Source: an uncultured Dialister sp. (lineage in GTDB: Bacteria > Bacillota > Negativicutes > Veillonellales > Dialisteraceae). Taken from it: a DNA stretch of 64,000 nucleotides. Under the pieces are notes generated by a model. It had not been told where the DNA came from and did no database searches. It saw only the letters and a list, made by a program, of their open reading frames with translations. The stretch covers positions 31,917 to 95,916 of the forward strand of contig CAKPQG010000007.1 in NCBI GenBank assembly GCA_934178345.1. Reading direction: 5' to 3'. Made by a program: the position numbers and the translations under genes. Positions 24,564-32,932 of this stretch are shown here, one piece after another; positions within the stretch are counted from its first letter, which is position 1, and each line of letters starts with the position of its first letter.

Positions 24564-24592
24564 ATTATAGCATACGCGCAGCCGGCATGTCT
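24564..24592 (-). promoter_or_regulatory. Promoter of the small hydrophobic peptide mRNA
   Basis: On the minus strand AAGACA, 18-base spacer, TATAAT (24564-24569) with extended TGC just upstream (TATGCTATAAT). Confidence 0.65.
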
Positions 24593-24601
24593 TGAAATCC
24601 A

Positions 24602-24664
24602 AACTGTTCAGTATAGTGAACAAATTTCCAAAAACGGAAAAAGTTTTCACTATACTGAATAGTT
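24602..24664. repeat. Operator-like double dyad / long hairpin
   Basis: Arms AACTGTTCAGTATAGTGAA (24602-24620) and TTCACTATACTGAATAGTT (24646-24664) are inverse of each other with one mismatch. The first arm, extended by one base, is itself a dyad (GTTCA GTATAG TGAAC). A T-run follows, so it may be a terminator (plus strand) or a pair of repressor operators upstream of the minus-strand promoter. No regulator gene is adjacent. Confidence 0.6.
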
Positions 24665-24754
24665 TTTTGATTTTTGGAAAACTTTTCAGTAGGAGTGAGG
24701 AGTGTCGGTCTTGTGCCTGAAATGTCATCTGAAGCCATTGAATCCATCCATCTG

Positions 24755-25022
24755 AAGTTTGAAAGCAGGGATGATTAGTAGCCAGGGATTAGTGGCTAGG
24801 GATTAGGAGCCTCGAGCGACTGGTGACTAGTGACTTAAATACCGCCTTCGGGCATCGCCACCATCTATACTCCGCGGCGCTTCTATTTTTTTATGCGCCG
24901 CACCACCCCCTTTTAAACCCTCTGAACCTAAAGAACCCGCTGAACCTCTTTCGCACGCAATCAATGGGTGAAGCCGCCCCAAGGGCTAACCCTAAAACCT
25001 GAACCCATCAACCTGAACCTTC
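24755..25022 (+). repeat. Mosaic intergenic repeat, forward
   Basis: AAGTTTGAAAGCAGGGATGA head, CTAGGGATTAG tract, CTCGAGCGACTGGTGACTAG tract, GCGGCGC hairpin, GAACC-period block and AACCTGAACC tail, ending just before the pst promoter region. Confidence 0.85.
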
Positions 25023-25028
25023 ACCTCA

Positions 25029-25045
25029 TTTACATTCTATTTACA
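25029..25045 (+). promoter_or_regulatory. Putative PhoP box of pstS
   Basis: Two TTTACA hexamers at 25029-25034 and 25040-25045, spaced 11 bp start to start, match the Gram-positive PhoP pattern of TT(A/T/C)ACA repeats. A third TTTACA at 25083-25088 could be the -35, with an AT-rich -10 about 17 bases later. Confidence 0.65.
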
Positions 25046-25163
25046 ATCTAAACTCAAACCGTACACCATTCTCTCTTTCCTTTTTACATCCATCCCTTAG
25101 ACTACAAATATCAACGCAAGAGAAAACAAAAAATAAAAGGTATGTCTCTAAGGAGGACACAAA

Positions 25164-26045
25164 ATGAAACTCAAAAAAATGATGGCACTGGCACTGGCTT
25201 CTACCGCTTTGATCGCAGCAGCAGGCTGCGGTGGAAACAGCCAGCCGGCAAAGAGCGGTGCTGCTTCCGGCGCGAAGGTCACAGGACAGGTCACTTCTTC
25301 CGGTTCTTCCGCACTGCTTCCGCTGGTAAAGGATGCGGCTGCTAAGTTCAAGAGCAAGAATCCGGAAGTATCCCTGACACTGAATGCAGGCGGCTCCGGC
25401 ACAGGCTTGAAGCAGGTCGCTGAAGGCTCTGTCAACATCGGCAATTCCGATGTACCGGCTGAAAAGAAGCTGCCGGCTGAAAAAGCCAAAGGCCTCGTAG
25501 ACCATAAGGTCTGCACCATGACTGTTGCTACCATCATCAATAAAGATATCGCTGACAAAGTGAAGAGCCTGACCGCCCAGCAGCTGCAGGATGTCTTCAC
25601 TGCCAAAGTCACGAACTGGAAAGAGGTAGGCGGCCCGGATGAACCGATCGTCCTCGTCACCCGTCCGACCACCTCCGGCACCCGCGCTCTCTTCACGGAA
25701 TTGGCTCTCGCTGGTCAGGAAGAAGCATCCAACAAATCTCTGGAAACTGACGACAGCGGTACGCTGATCCAGAGCGTAGCACAGACCAAGGGTGCTATCG
25801 GCTATGTCGCTCTTCCGTACCTCGTCAACAACAAAGACGTAGCGGCTCTTGCCATCGACGGCGTGGCACCGACGCTGGAAAATACCTATAACGGCAAGTA
25901 CAAAGTCTGGGGATATGAACACATGTACACCAAGGGCGAACCGACCGGTGCCGTCAAAGCGTTCCTGGACTATATCCTCTCTGATGAATATGGCGTAGAG
26001 ATCGAAAAGCAGGGCTACGGCGTTTCCTCTAAGATGAAGAAATAA
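25164..26045 (+). CDS. pstS: Phosphate ABC transporter substrate-binding lipoprotein PstS
   Basis: A 293-residue extracellular phosphate-binding protein. Lipoprotein signal with lipobox AAAGC (Cys22), then the phosphate-site motifs VTSSGSSALLPL, AGGSGTGLKQVAEGSVNIGNSD and RPTTSGTRALF. The fold is a two-lobe PBP-like domain to the end. SD AAGGAGG precedes the ATG. It stands 560 bases before pstC, separated by a mosaic repeat and a hairpin, so it is probably made in excess over the membrane components. Upstream TTTACA repeats suggest control by the PhoP/PhoR-type genes 4 kb downstream. Confidence 0.96.
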   Translation: MKLKKMMALALASTALIAAAGCGGNSQPAKSGAASGAKVTGQVTSSGSSALLPLVKDAAAKFKSKNPEVSLTLNAGGSGTGLKQVAEGSVNIGNSDVPAEKKLPAEKAKGLVDHKVCTMTVATIINKDIADKVKSLTAQQLQDVFTAKVTNWKEVGGPDEPIVLVTRPTTSGTRALFTELALAGQEEASNKSLETDDSGTLIQSVAQTKGAIGYVALPYLVNNKDVAALAIDGVAPTLENTYNGKYKVWGYEHMYTKGEPTGAVKAFLDYILSDEYGVEIEKQGYGVSSKMKK

Positions 26046-26475
26046 ATGGGGGGGAGGGTTAGCCCGTGGGGCGTGACGTCCACTGATTATGAATGAAAGC
26101 TTTGCTCGAATGAGGAATTAGGAATGAGGAATTAGGAATGAAGGTGGCGGCTTCGCCGCGAATATATATGGGGCGATGCCCGAAGGTGGTATTTAGTCAC
26201 CAGTCACTAGTCCCTAGCCACTCCTAATCCCCAATCCCTAATCCCTAGCCACTCATCCCTGCTTTCAAACTTCAAACTTCAAGGTTCAGGGTTAGCCTCT
26301 GGGCGTGTCGCCCCTTGCCTGTTTGCGAAAGAGGTTCAGCAGGTTCTATAGGTTCAACGGGGGTGGTGCGGCGCATAAAAATATGGAAGCGCCGCGGAGG
26401 TTTGAAACTAGCGGTTTTCTCGTATCGCAAACCTAATCCCTAGCTACTAATCCCTAGCTACCAGTCACCTGTAAT
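26046..26475 (-). repeat. Mosaic intergenic repeat, reverse, inside the pst locus
   Basis: Modules in inverted order: GGTTAGCCCGTGGGGCGTG, GAGGAATTAGGAATG tract, GGCGGCTTCGCCGC hairpin, GGGCGATGCCCGAAGG, AGTCACCAGTCACTAG tract, AATCCCTAGCC tracts, CATCCCTGCTTTCAAAC, GGCGCATAAAAATATGG hairpin and TTCTCGTATCGCAAAC. No gene. Confidence 0.85.
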
Positions 26476-26545
26476 GCCTGACTGCTAAGCTCAGCCCTTT
26501 GTCCAAACAAATTAAATACGATTTTGCAATAACGCTTACAGAATA

Positions 26546-26586
26546 CGGGGAAAGTGGCTGCTTTGGGCAGCCGCCTTTCCCGTTTC
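26546..26586 (+). terminator. Hairpin between pstS and pstC (terminator or attenuator)
   Basis: ACGGGGAAAGTGGCTGC / GCAGCCGCCTTTCCCGT, followed by TTTCT, 19 bases before the pstC start. Likely limits read-through from pstS into pstCAB. Confidence 0.75.
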
Positions 26587-26604
26587 TATCAAGGAGAATG
26601 ATTT

Positions 26605-27543
26605 ATGGTCCCGATTTTTGAAAAAGGAGTCAATATGGAGGGCAGCAGTACGAACCAGCATATGTTCCGAAGAGAATACTTTGGCAAAAGCCTCTCGACT
26701 CTCTGCGGCGGATTCCTGGTCGTCCTGACGATCGCCATCGGCTGTTTCCTCTTGGCGAAAGGCATGCTTTCGTTCACACAATTTCATCACTCAGTGAGTG
26801 AGTTTCTTTTCTCTCCGGTTTGGAAGCCGACGGATACCGAAGTCGGCGGCGGCCAGATCGGCGCGGCGATCTACATCTGGGGTTCTATCCTGACCTGCGC
26901 GGTCGCACTGGTCATTGCTATCCCCTTCAGCCTTTCCACGGCGATCTTCATGACACAGATTTCGCCCAAGATCGGGGAAAAGATCATTCGTCCGGCGGTA
27001 GAGATCTTCGTCGGGATCCCGTCTGTTGTTTACGGCTGGGTCGGGCTGGTCGTTCTGGTACCGCTCATCCAGAAGGTATTCGACCGCTCTCACGGGCAGT
27101 CGGTGCTGGCGGCAGCGATCGTGCTTTCCGTCATGATCTATCCGACGATCACTTCCGTCTCCGCCGATGCCATCCGCAGTGTGAATCAGAAGTATATCGA
27201 AGGCGCTTATGGCCTTGGCTCCACTCGCTGGCAGATGATTTATAAAGTGCTTCTCCCCGCTGCGATGTCGGGCATCCTGACAGCTATCGTGCTCGGCTTG
27301 GCCAGAGCTTTCGGCGAAGCACTCGCTGTCTCCATGGTCATCGGGAAGATGCGCGCATTCCCGAAGAGCCTGCTTGACCCGACGAATAACCTGACGTCTG
27401 CGATCGCCTCCGATATGGGCGGTGCGATGGATGGCGGCGAATTCAATGCAGCTCTCTGGTCCATGGCGCTCCTGCTCTTTATCGTGTCCCTTCTTTTCAT
27501 TCTGATCATCCATCTGATCGCTGCCAGAAAGGAGAAAATCTGA
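26605..27543 (+). CDS. pstC: Phosphate ABC transporter permease PstC
   Basis: A 312-residue inner-membrane permease with about six helices. Family segments are the first helix after FGKSLSTLCGG, PAVEIFVGIPSVVYGWVGLVV and the EAA loop EGAYGLGSTRWQMIYKVLLP. Two in-frame starts have good SD sites (AAGGAG before 26605, AAAGGAG before 26635); the first is listed. The stop overlaps the pstA start by one base (TGATG). It imports phosphate with PstA and PstB. Confidence 0.95.
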   Translation: MVPIFEKGVNMEGSSTNQHMFRREYFGKSLSTLCGGFLVVLTIAIGCFLLAKGMLSFTQFHHSVSEFLFSPVWKPTDTEVGGGQIGAAIYIWGSILTCAVALVIAIPFSLSTAIFMTQISPKIGEKIIRPAVEIFVGIPSVVYGWVGLVVLVPLIQKVFDRSHGQSVLAAAIVLSVMIYPTITSVSADAIRSVNQKYIEGAYGLGSTRWQMIYKVLLPAAMSGILTAIVLGLARAFGEALAVSMVIGKMRAFPKSLLDPTNNLTSAIASDMGGAMDGGEFNAALWSMALLLFIVSLLFILIIHLIAARKEKI

Positions 27544-28469
27544 TGAACCCGAATTCTTCCCTTTCGGCAGACGAGCTTCGTCACGTGAGCGGCTCGCTCA
27601 AGCGGGCGCATATGTCTGACAATCTTGCAACGGCTGTCTTCTACGTGGTATCCGGAGCCTTCGTCCTGCTTCTCATCGCCTTTACGATGTATGTGGTCTG
27701 GGGCGGCATCAAAGCCTTCCGTCCTGAGATCTTCTCTTTTGAAGCAAATGGCATCGGAAATCAGTTTTTCAACACTGTCTATCTCGTTTTCCTCTCTCTT
27801 GTGATTTCTGTACCGATCGGTATCTTTGCCGGCGTGTACATGGCAGAATATGCGCCGGAAGGCCGCATCATCAATGCTCTTCGCATCGCCATCGAGACAT
27901 TGTCCTCTCTCCCTTCGATCGTAGTCGGCCTTTTTGGCTACCTGGTCTTCATCATCATGGTCGGATCCCAGTGGAACCTCTTCGCCGGGGCGTTGGCGGT
28001 GTCCGTCCTGTCTCTGCCGCTTATCACTGCGACCACCTATGATGCGCTGAAAGCACTGCCGCATGGATTCAAAGAAGGCAGCCTTGCACTGGGTGCGACC
28101 CACTTCGAGACGATCTGGAAGGTCATGCTGCCTGCAGCCATCGGACCGATAGTGACCGGCATCATTCTGGCAGCCGGCCGAGGATTCGGCGAAGCCGCTG
28201 CGCTCCTTTACACCGCAGGTATGAGCACCGATATCAGCTGGCAGGTATGGGATATCACCTCTCCGGTCTGCCCGCTGAATCCGTTCCGCCCGGGCGAAAC
28301 CCTGTCTTTGCAGGTCTGGGCGTCCCGCACTGAAGGCGTCGGAGGATCAGCCGTTGATATCGCAGCAGCAGCTTCCGCGGTTCTGATGCTCATGGTCTTG
28401 GCCTTTAGCATCGGAGCCCGCCTCATCAGTCACTACATTACTAAGAAAACAGAAGGAGAACATGCATAA
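27543..28469 (+). CDS. pstA: Phosphate ABC transporter permease PstA
   Basis: A 308-residue second permease of the phosphate importer. The N-terminal cytoplasmic 30 residues are followed by six helices; IAIETLSSLPSIVVGLFGYL and the EAA loop EGSLALGATHFETIWKVMLP are typical. It overlaps pstC by one base and pstB by one base (TAATG), so all three are translationally coupled. Confidence 0.95.
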   Translation: MNPNSSLSADELRHVSGSLKRAHMSDNLATAVFYVVSGAFVLLLIAFTMYVVWGGIKAFRPEIFSFEANGIGNQFFNTVYLVFLSLVISVPIGIFAGVYMAEYAPEGRIINALRIAIETLSSLPSIVVGLFGYLVFIIMVGSQWNLFAGALAVSVLSLPLITATTYDALKALPHGFKEGSLALGATHFETIWKVMLPAAIGPIVTGIILAAGRGFGEAAALLYTAGMSTDISWQVWDITSPVCPLNPFRPGETLSLQVWASRTEGVGGSAVDIAAAASAVLMLMVLAFSIGARLISHYITKKTEGEHA

Positions 28470-29287
28470 TGTACTATAATGGAAATTCCGTGGCGGTCCC
28501 GGCTCCTGCCGAAGCACCGGCCATCTCGGTCTATAACAATATCAGCTTTGACTGCAAGAATGTCGATCTTTACTACGGCTCTTTTCAGGCACTGAAGAGC
28601 ATCGATCTTCGCATTGAAAAGAACCAGATCACCGCGCTCATCGGACCGTCCGGCTGCGGGAAATCGACCTTCCTGCGCTCGCTGAACCGCATGAATGACC
28701 TCATCCCGTCCTGCCGTGTAGAAGGGGAGATCCTTCTGGCCGGTGTCGACGCCTATAAAGATATCGACCCGATCGTTCTTCGCCGTCATGTCGGCATGGT
28801 TTTCCAGCAGCCGAACCCCTTCCCGAAGAGTGTCTATGACAATGTTGCTTATGGTCCCCGACTGAAAGGGATCACCAAGAAAGCGGATCTGGATGAGATC
28901 GTAGAAAGCAGCCTGCGTCAGGCTGCCATCTGGGACGAACTGAAAGACCGCCTGCACAAGTCTGCTCTCGGTCTTTCCGGTGGTCAGCAGCAGCGTCTCT
29001 GCATCGCCAGAGCGCTTGCGGTAGAGCCGGATGTGCTTCTCATGGACGAAGCGACTTCCGCCCTCGACCCGATCTCCACCGCTCATATCGAAGAACTCGC
29101 TGTGAAGCTCAAGGAACGCTACACGGTCATCATGGTCACCCATAACATGCAGCAGGCACAGCGTATCGCTGACAAGACAGCCTTCTTCTATCTTGGCGAA
29201 ATGGTGGAATACGGTGAAACCAGACAGATTTTCGAGAATCCGCAGAAAGAAAGAACCATCCGCTACATTTCCGGTAACTTTGGTTGA
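28469..29287 (+). CDS. pstB: Phosphate ABC transporter ATPase PstB
   Basis: A 272-residue ATPase of the phosphate importer. Walker A GPSGCGKST, Q-loop VGMVFQQPNPFPKSVYDN (a PstB hallmark), signature LSGGQQQRLCIARA, Walker B VLLMDEATSALDP and H-loop MVTHN. About 20 extra N-terminal residues precede the usual start of homology. Last gene of the operon; phoU is not next to it. Confidence 0.97.
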   Translation: MYYNGNSVAVPAPAEAPAISVYNNISFDCKNVDLYYGSFQALKSIDLRIEKNQITALIGPSGCGKSTFLRSLNRMNDLIPSCRVEGEILLAGVDAYKDIDPIVLRRHVGMVFQQPNPFPKSVYDNVAYGPRLKGITKKADLDEIVESSLRQAAIWDELKDRLHKSALGLSGGQQQRLCIARALAVEPDVLLMDEATSALDPISTAHIEELAVKLKERYTVIMVTHNMQQAQRIADKTAFFYLGEMVEYGETRQIFENPQKERTIRYISGNFG

Positions 29288-29317
29288 TTTCATATGATAA
29301 AATAATAAGGAATACAT

Positions 29318-29363
29318 CACCGGCGGGTCAGAGACGATCAAGGTCTCTGGCGTGCCGGCTTTT
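29318..29363 (+). terminator. Terminator of pstCAB
   Basis: CGGCGGGTCAGAGAC / GTCTCTGGCGTGCCG stem with seven-base loop, followed by CTTTTGG. Confidence 0.8.
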
Positions 29364-29424
29364 GGATAGGAGAAGTAAGCGGGAATACAGGCTTTCTTTT
29401 TTGTGAAACGCTTCTCGAAAAAGT

Positions 29425-29575
29425 GAGGAGTGAGGAATTAGGAGTGAGGAGTGTTGGAAGGGGCGCATAATTCATAAAGCGCCCCAATGCCCCTTTTTAT
29501 ATTTCACGGCGCCTCCTTATTTTATGCGCCGTACCTCCACTCCTAACTCCTCATTCCTAACTCCTAACTTCTCGC
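29425..29575 (+). repeat. Mosaic intergenic repeat, partial
   Basis: GTGAGGAGTGAGGAATTAGG tract, GGGGCGCATAATT / AAAGCGCCCC hairpin, GGCGCCTCCTTATTTTATGC hairpin and CTCCTAACTCCTCATTCC tract. Confidence 0.7.
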
Positions 29576-29624
29576 TTGCTATGGGATATAGCAAGATGAT
29601 TTTCTCTTGCAACAGGAGGTTTCC

Positions 29625-30317
29625 ATGCCCTTAATTTACTGTGTAGAAGATGATGAAAGTATTCGCGAGCTGGTGAGCTATGCGCTCCGTGGACAGGGGT
29701 ACAAGGTCGAAGGCTTTGGCGATGCCAATGCGCTGTATGATGCATTGCAGAAAAATATACCTGACATGCTGCTCCTTGATATCATGCTCCCGGGAGAGGA
29801 TGGACTGACCATTCTGAAAAAAATGAGAGCGCCGGGGAGTGGAGCGATGCAGACGGTCCCGATCATCATGATGACAGCGAAAACGAGTGAGTTTGACATC
29901 GTAAAGGGGCTTGACTGCGGAGCGGATGACTATGTGACGAAGCCTTTCGGCATCATGGAACTGCTCTCGCGGATTCGTTCAGTCCTTCGCCGAGCTAAAA
30001 AAGCGACGGAGCCGAATAAGAAGCTGCTCTCTTATGGTCATATCGTCGTGGATCAGGAGCAGCACATCGTCACATCAGGCGGAAAAGAAATCCAGCTGAC
30101 ACTCAAGGAATTTGACTTGCTCTGCTATCTCCTGCTGAATAAGGGCATCGTCCTGTCTCGTGACCAGATCATGCAGTCTGTATGGGACTCTCCTTTTGAA
30201 ATGGAAAGCCGTACCATCGATATGCACATCATGAGCCTTCGTCAGAAGCTTGGAGAAGAAGGCTCCCTCATCCGCACGGTCCGAGGCGTCGGCTACAGAC
30301 TGGGGGATAGAAAATAG
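29625..30317 (+). CDS. phoP: OmpR-family response regulator, probably PhoP/PhoB of the phosphate regulon
   Basis: A 230-residue two-component response regulator. The receiver domain has the acidic pair EDDES, phospho-acceptor Asp in LLLDIMLPGEDG, MMTAK and DDYVTKPF. The winged-helix DNA-binding domain occupies residues 130-230 (LTLKEFDLLCYLLLN, RTIDMHIMSLRQKLG, RTVRGVGYRL). The AGGAGG site before ATG 29625 decides the start. Position between pstSCAB and a PAS-containing kinase supports phosphate control; WalR/ResD-type regulators are the alternative by sequence alone. Confidence 0.88.
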   Translation: MPLIYCVEDDESIRELVSYALRGQGYKVEGFGDANALYDALQKNIPDMLLLDIMLPGEDGLTILKKMRAPGSGAMQTVPIIMMTAKTSEFDIVKGLDCGADDYVTKPFGIMELLSRIRSVLRRAKKATEPNKKLLSYGHIVVDQEQHIVTSGGKEIQLTLKEFDLLCYLLLNKGIVLSRDQIMQSVWDSPFEMESRTIDMHIMSLRQKLGEEGSLIRTVRGVGYRLGDRK

Positions 30318-30610
30318 GGGGGAGGCTTGGGGTTAGCCCAAGGGGCGGGGCGCCCATGGATTGCGGATGAAAGCCTCTCTCGAATGAGAAATGAGAAATG
30401 CGAAATGGTGGTGCGGCGCATAAAAATCAGAAGCGCCTCGGAGGTTTGAAATTAGCGATTTTCTCGTATCGCAAACCTAATCCCTAGCCACTAGTCACTA
30501 GCCACTAGCCACTAGCCACTAGTCACTAGTTACTAGTCACTAGTCACCAGTCACCAGTCACTCAAGGCCACTCATCCCTAATCCCAGATTTAGAACCTAT
30601 TACCTATGGG
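30318..30610 (-). repeat. Mosaic intergenic repeat, reverse, with an expanded AGTCACT tract
   Basis: Contains about ten successive seven-base repeats of the (C/T)AGTCAC or AGCCACT type near 30485-30575, plus the GCGGCGCATAAAAATC / GAAGCGCC hairpin and TTCTCGTATCGCAAAC. It separates the regulator from its kinase. Confidence 0.85.
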
Positions 30611-30678
30611 GGCATGCATAGGCGGCCATGCTACTCTATTTTATATTTCTGCTAATACAACTCACGTAGGAGAAACAC

Positions 30679-32616
30679 ATGAGAGGAAGAATTTATAAAA
30701 GTCTGCTCTTTATGGGCATCATATCCGTGGTCGTGACATTTATACTCTCGGCCATCTTATATTACCAGGGGATGCAGGAGCAGATCAGTGCAGAGCTCGG
30801 TCGCACGGCGCGTGTTGTTTCCGGTGCGATTTCCAGAGACAGGGAAGAGAGCAGCCTCGAGTATCTGGACTGGATTTTCAAAGACAATGAACGTGCCATT
30901 CACATTGTCTGGCTCGATACCGATGGCTCTGTCATCTATGACAGTGACCACAAAGAGGAGGATTACAAGGCAAGCGGCGAAGTGAAGGCGGCATTTGCGA
31001 CAGGCCGTGGACACGAAGTGCATAAGGACTCCTTTGACAAGCCGAAGAGCTATTATGCCGTCAGAGCAGATGACGGCACGGTACTCCGGCTTTCAAGCGG
31101 ACGCATGGTGAATTACAAGGGCTACTCCTCCTACCTGCCGGAGATCTTCATCTTCCTTCTGGTCTTCACCGTAGGCTGTCTGGCTGCGGCGGAACGGGAG
31201 ACGGAAAACATTTTGAAGCCCTTCCATCTTTTGGGAGAGCTCGTGCAGCGTATCATGAAGGGGGAAAAGGTAGACGCGCTGCCTCCTGAATATAAGGAGC
31301 TGCGTCCCCTCATCCGCAAGGTCGAAGAGCAGCACAAGGATATCGAGAACTATATGGAGGATATCGAAGAGGAAAGAAATACGATCCGCATCGTGGTCGA
31401 TACCATCGCAGACGGCATCATCCTTCTGAATGGCAGCCGTGAAATTATCGATTACAATAATGCGATCGAAGATATTTTCCATCCGAATGAGAACAAGCGC
31501 TTCCGTCGTATAGCAAGCCTGTATCATGATGAGGACTGGCTTCGCGTCATCGGCAAAGCCTACCACAGCGAGGGGAAGCAGGAGTACACCATGTGCCTCT
31601 TTGATAAGCCCTTCCGCATGGTCATGAATCGGATCGAACTCACTGACGGAGAATCCGGCCTTCTCATCGTACTTCGTGATATGACGGCCTCCTACATGGC
31701 TGAAAAAATGCGCCGCGAATTTTCCGCCAATGTTTCGCACGAGCTGAAGACACCGCTGACCTCCATCAGCGGGTTCGCAGAAATGATCGCCAATGGCATG
31801 TACCAGAAGCCGGAGGACGTGCGCCTCTTCGGCAGCCGCATCGTGAATGAATCCCAGCGGATGCTGACACTGATCGATACCATCATGCATCTTTCCAAGA
31901 TCGAGGAGACAGAGACCACCATCACATGGAAGACTGTCTCTGCGGACAGCCTGGTGCGGTATGCAGCCGATCTCATTTCTCCGCAGGCAGATGCCAAGCA
32001 TGTCAAGGTACATGTGGATACAGACCCGCTTTACACCTATGGCAATGCGGCACTTCTCTCCGAGCTTATCATGAATCTCCTGGATAATGCGGTGAAATAC
32101 AACCATGAAGGCGGGGATGTATACGCACGCCTCTCACCGGAAGGGGAAGACAAGATGATCCTCACGGTATCGGATACAGGTATCGGCATTCCGAAGGATA
32201 AGCAGGGGCGCGTCTTTGAGCGCTTCTACCGCGCCGAAGCGAGCCGCAACAAAGCGACCGGCGGCAGCGGACTCGGACTTGCCATCTGTAAGCATATCGT
32301 AGAAAAGCACAAGGGCATGCTCTCTATCGAAAGTACCGAAGGGGAAGGCACGACCGTCACCGTTATCCTGCCCAGAATGAGCGAAGGCGACGTGGATCGA
32401 GAGCAGGCCGAAGCCATGACGGCAAAGCAGGAAGCGGCAGATGCAGAGTCTGGTCGTCTCGCCGCCGAAGAAGCCGAAGAAGACAGAAAGGCCAGCGAAG
32501 CCGCGGGTGATGTCAAAGGCGAAAAGGCGGGAAAAGACGTACACCACAAGGTCAAGAAGCCGAAGAAAGAAAAGAAAGAGAAGGGACGGAAGAAGGAAGA
32601 AAAGAAGAAAAAGTGA
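30679..32616 (+). CDS. phoR: Sensor histidine kinase, PhoR-like, with lysine-rich C-terminal tail
   Basis: A 645-residue membrane kinase. TM1 at about 10-28, an extracytoplasmic sensor domain to about 150, TM2 about 153-172, a HAMP-like linker, a PAS domain (about 230-340), HisKA with FSANVSHELKTPLTS (phospho-His354) and HATPase_c (LIMNLLDNAVKYN, DTGIGIP, FERFYRA, GSGLGLAI). After the normal kinase end at about residue 570 comes a 75-residue acidic then lysine-rich tail (ends GRKKEEKKKK) without known counterpart in PhoR proteins. Partner of the upstream response regulator. SD AGGAG precedes the ATG. Confidence 0.9.
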   Translation: MRGRIYKSLLFMGIISVVVTFILSAILYYQGMQEQISAELGRTARVVSGAISRDREESSLEYLDWIFKDNERAIHIVWLDTDGSVIYDSDHKEEDYKASGEVKAAFATGRGHEVHKDSFDKPKSYYAVRADDGTVLRLSSGRMVNYKGYSSYLPEIFIFLLVFTVGCLAAAERETENILKPFHLLGELVQRIMKGEKVDALPPEYKELRPLIRKVEEQHKDIENYMEDIEEERNTIRIVVDTIADGIILLNGSREIIDYNNAIEDIFHPNENKRFRRIASLYHDEDWLRVIGKAYHSEGKQEYTMCLFDKPFRMVMNRIELTDGESGLLIVLRDMTASYMAEKMRREFSANVSHELKTPLTSISGFAEMIANGMYQKPEDVRLFGSRIVNESQRMLTLIDTIMHLSKIEETETTITWKTVSADSLVRYAADLISPQADAKHVKVHVDTDPLYTYGNAALLSELIMNLLDNAVKYNHEGGDVYARLSPEGEDKMILTVSDTGIGIPKDKQGRVFERFYRAEASRNKATGGSGLGLAICKHIVEKHKGMLSIESTEGEGTTVTVILPRMSEGDVDREQAEAMTAKQEAADAESGRLAAEEAEEDRKASEAAGDVKGEKAGKDVHHKVKKPKKEKKEKGRKKEEKKKK

Positions 32617-32619
32617 TTT

Positions 32620-32885
32620 GTGGCTGGTGACTAGGGACTGGGGGCTAGGGATTAGGAGTCTCAAGTGACTGGTGACTAGTGACTGGTAGCTAGGGATTAG
32701 TGGCTAGGGATTAGGTTTGCGATACGAGAAAATCGCTAATTTCAAACCTCCGCGGCGCTTCTGATTTTTATGCGCCGCACCACCATTCCTAATTCCTCAT
32801 TCCTAATTCCTCATTCGCGCAAAGCTTTCATTCATAATCAGTGGACGGAGCCGCCCGAGGGGCTAACCCTTGAATCCGACAACCT
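32620..32885 (+). repeat. Mosaic intergenic repeat, forward
   Basis: CTAGGGATTAGG and AGTGACTGGTGACTAGTGAC tracts, GTTTGCGATACGAGAAAATC, GCGGCGC hairpin, ATTCCTCATTCCTAATTCC tract and a GGGGCTAACCC tail. Confidence 0.85.
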
Positions 32886-32897
32886 TTATTTTTTTAC

Positions 32898-32926
32898 TTG
32901 ACGCGCACTGATTTCTGTAGTATCAT
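32898..32926 (+). promoter_or_regulatory. Promoter of infC-rpmI-rplT
   Basis: TTGACG (32898-32903), 17-base spacer, TATCAT (32921-32926). Confidence 0.75.
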
Positions 32927-32932
32927 ATCTCT

